From positions 1-6,437 of the forward strand of contig CANQYR010000056.1 in assembly GCA_947628125.1 (NCBI GenBank): DNA of 6,437 nt. Reading direction: 5' to 3'. The stretch comes from an uncultured Bacilli bacterium (GTDB lineage Bacteria > Bacillota_I > Bacilli_A > RF39 > UBA660). Below, piece after piece: positions 5,312 through 6,437 of this stretch (its first letter is position 1; each line of letters begins with the position of its first letter). The notes below the pieces were generated by a model. It was not told where the DNA came from, did not search any database, and saw nothing but the letters and a program-made list of their open reading frames with translations. The translations under genes were made by a program, and so were the position numbers.

Positions 5312-6437
5312 CAAGACGTGCATTATCACCGGTACAAGTAGATAAAGTTAAGATCTTGTCATATTCATTAACAGAAATACCAAAATCTTTCATACTCCGT
5401 TTAGTAATCATATCAATATAAGCATTTTTATCATCCGCATCATCAAAAGTAACCCGCAAATAATCACTAGTTTTTGGCACCACATAAATAGAAAAAATTT
5501 GCCAATTCATCGTCTCATACATCGTATTAAAAGAAATAACCAAATTATTCTCATCCTTTTGCCAATTAGCCGTTGAAGCCTTATGCAAAGTTCCAAACAT
5601 AACCCCACTATAATACATATTATGACCGTATATAATTGTATTATCATTTAAATCAGTTGCTGAATTACGAAAATCCATATATATCCAACCATTTTGATCA
5701 TACTCTTGATACAAATTATGATTCAAATAATAAACATTATCAGAAGCTTGAACAACCGGATAATCAACATTCGTACCATTAACCTTTAAATAACCAACCA
5801 CACTAGGATTAATTGAAGTCAAAGCATAAATATAACGATTTTTAATCTCTAAGCTATTATCGACATCATCATCTATTATAACTTCTTCATCAACCTTACT
5901 TATCTTATCATAAACAACTTCCTGAATCTGTGAAACCTCTTGCATAGATGTGTAGTTGCGGACAAAAACATACCCAAAAGAACCAAGCACAATAGAAAGT
6001 AATATAAAACCACAAACCTTCAAAGTATTTAAACAAATTTGCTTCATCAAATTACTATTTAAATATTCTTGTGAATAATTTAACTCAATAACAATTTTTC
6101 TTTTCTTATTCTTTTTATTAAGTTCCTTTAAATACAAAACATCCTTAGGCTCTAAAACATCTTGATAAAGCTCAATATAAATATTCTTTAACCGAAACTC
6201 AATTAATTTATCAATAATATACTCTAAATCCTCACGAACCAAAGACTTAAACTTGACAACCCTTAAATACCGATTAATATGCAAAAAAGAATCTAAATCA
6301 ACCTTATCTTCCTCCGTAATTGGCTGATATATAAGTATCTCCTTAGCATAAAAAATTTTTGAATAATCATTTAAATTATTTCTTTGCATAAAAGGGGAAA
6401 TATAAAATATCTCATTTTGCGTATTTACTAAAATATG
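5283..6437 (-). CDS. srtB: Class B sortase with an extra N-terminal alpha/beta-repeat domain, open at window edge
   Basis: Membrane-anchored transpeptidase of the class B sortase family, which cleaves a C-terminal sorting motif and joins the protein to the cell wall or to another pilin. Residues are counted from the ATG at 6387-6389. The catalytic domain (about 185-368) has NPSVVGYLKV (194-203), the TNVDYPVVQ stretch (206-214), catalytic H256 in IIYGHNM, C352 in TLSTC and R358 in ARLVIHAK; the triad is complete. A membrane helix lies at about 121-143, followed by an acidic linker (166-181). Before the helix is a cytoplasmic segment of at least 115 residues with alternating strands and helices, not usual for SrtB (typically about 220-260 residues). 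No Shine-Dalgarno precedes the ATG at 6389 and the frame stays open for the 16 codons to the edge, so the true start is probably outside; I therefore annotate to 6437. No substrate with a full sorting signal is in the window. Confidence 0.88.
   Translation of the reverse strand, partial: HILVNTQNEIFYISPFMQRNNLNDYSKIFYAKEILIYQPITEEDKVDLDSFLHINRYLRVVKFKSLVREDLEYIIDKLIEFRLKNIYIELYQDVLEPKDVLYLKELNKKNKKRKIVIELNYSQEYLNSNLMKQICLNTLKVCGFILLSIVLGSFGYVFVRNYTSMQEVSQIQEVVYDKISKVDEEVIIDDDVDNSLEIKNRYIYALTSINPSVVGYLKVNGTNVDYPVVQASDNVYYLNHNLYQEYDQNGWIYMDFRNSATDLNDNTIIYGHNMYYSGVMFGTLHKASTANWQKDENNLVISFNTMYETMNWQIFSIYVVPKTSDYLRVTFDDADDKNAYIDMITKRSMKDFGISVNEYDKILTLSTCTGDNARLVIHAKLLAA

Overview
The window is strongly AT-rich and densely coding. 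It most likely comes from a low-GC Gram-positive bacterium (Bacillota). A class B sortase needs a Gram-positive type of wall, the Shine-Dalgarno sites are purine-rich, and the promoters look SigA-like. The Cys-paired exported protein at the left end, with its WRIIGV and RPTLYLKSDV signatures, is a type I associate with uncultured gut Bacilli/Clostridia (RF39-like lineages); that assignment is from memory and is an inference. All genes read in the standard bacterial code (11). Trp is encoded by TGG, and the only TGA that ends a gene is in the ATGA overlap at 1889-1892.

Layout, left to right. (1) 2-1294 (+) is the 3' part of a secreted or surface Cys-paired protein; its reading frame is open to the left edge. 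(2) 1356-1892 and 1889-2746 (+) form a translationally coupled pair: a six-helix HdeD/DUF308-like membrane protein and a class I SAM-dependent methyltransferase of the RlmI-like superfamily that lacks both the PUA domain and the m5C-type cysteine. A plausible promoter lies at 1310-1339. (3) 2812-4173 (+) has its own good SigA-type promoter (2750-2778, 17-bp spacer). It encodes a single-pass membrane protein with a long Pro/Asn/Thr-rich cytoplasmic arm and Cys-containing Ig-like extracellular domains. It ends in a hairpin plus T-tract terminator whose loop contains the stop codon. (4) 4226-5311 (+) is a cytoplasmic GT2 glycosyltransferase fused to C-terminal TPR repeats. (5) 5283-6437 (-) is a class B sortase, convergent with the glycosyltransferase and overlapping it by 29 bp. 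It has an unusual alpha/beta-repeat cytoplasmic domain before its membrane anchor, and its frame is open to the right edge.

Four of the six genes concern the cell envelope or its modification: the exported Cys-rich protein, the Ig-like membrane protein, the glycosyltransferase and the sortase. They are not one operon, and no sortase substrate with a complete sorting signal is present. A functional link between them is therefore only suggestive. The most unusual item is the extra domain of the sortase. There is no evidence of mobile elements, CRISPR arrays, tRNA or rRNA genes, and no gene-free stretch longer than about 65 bp.
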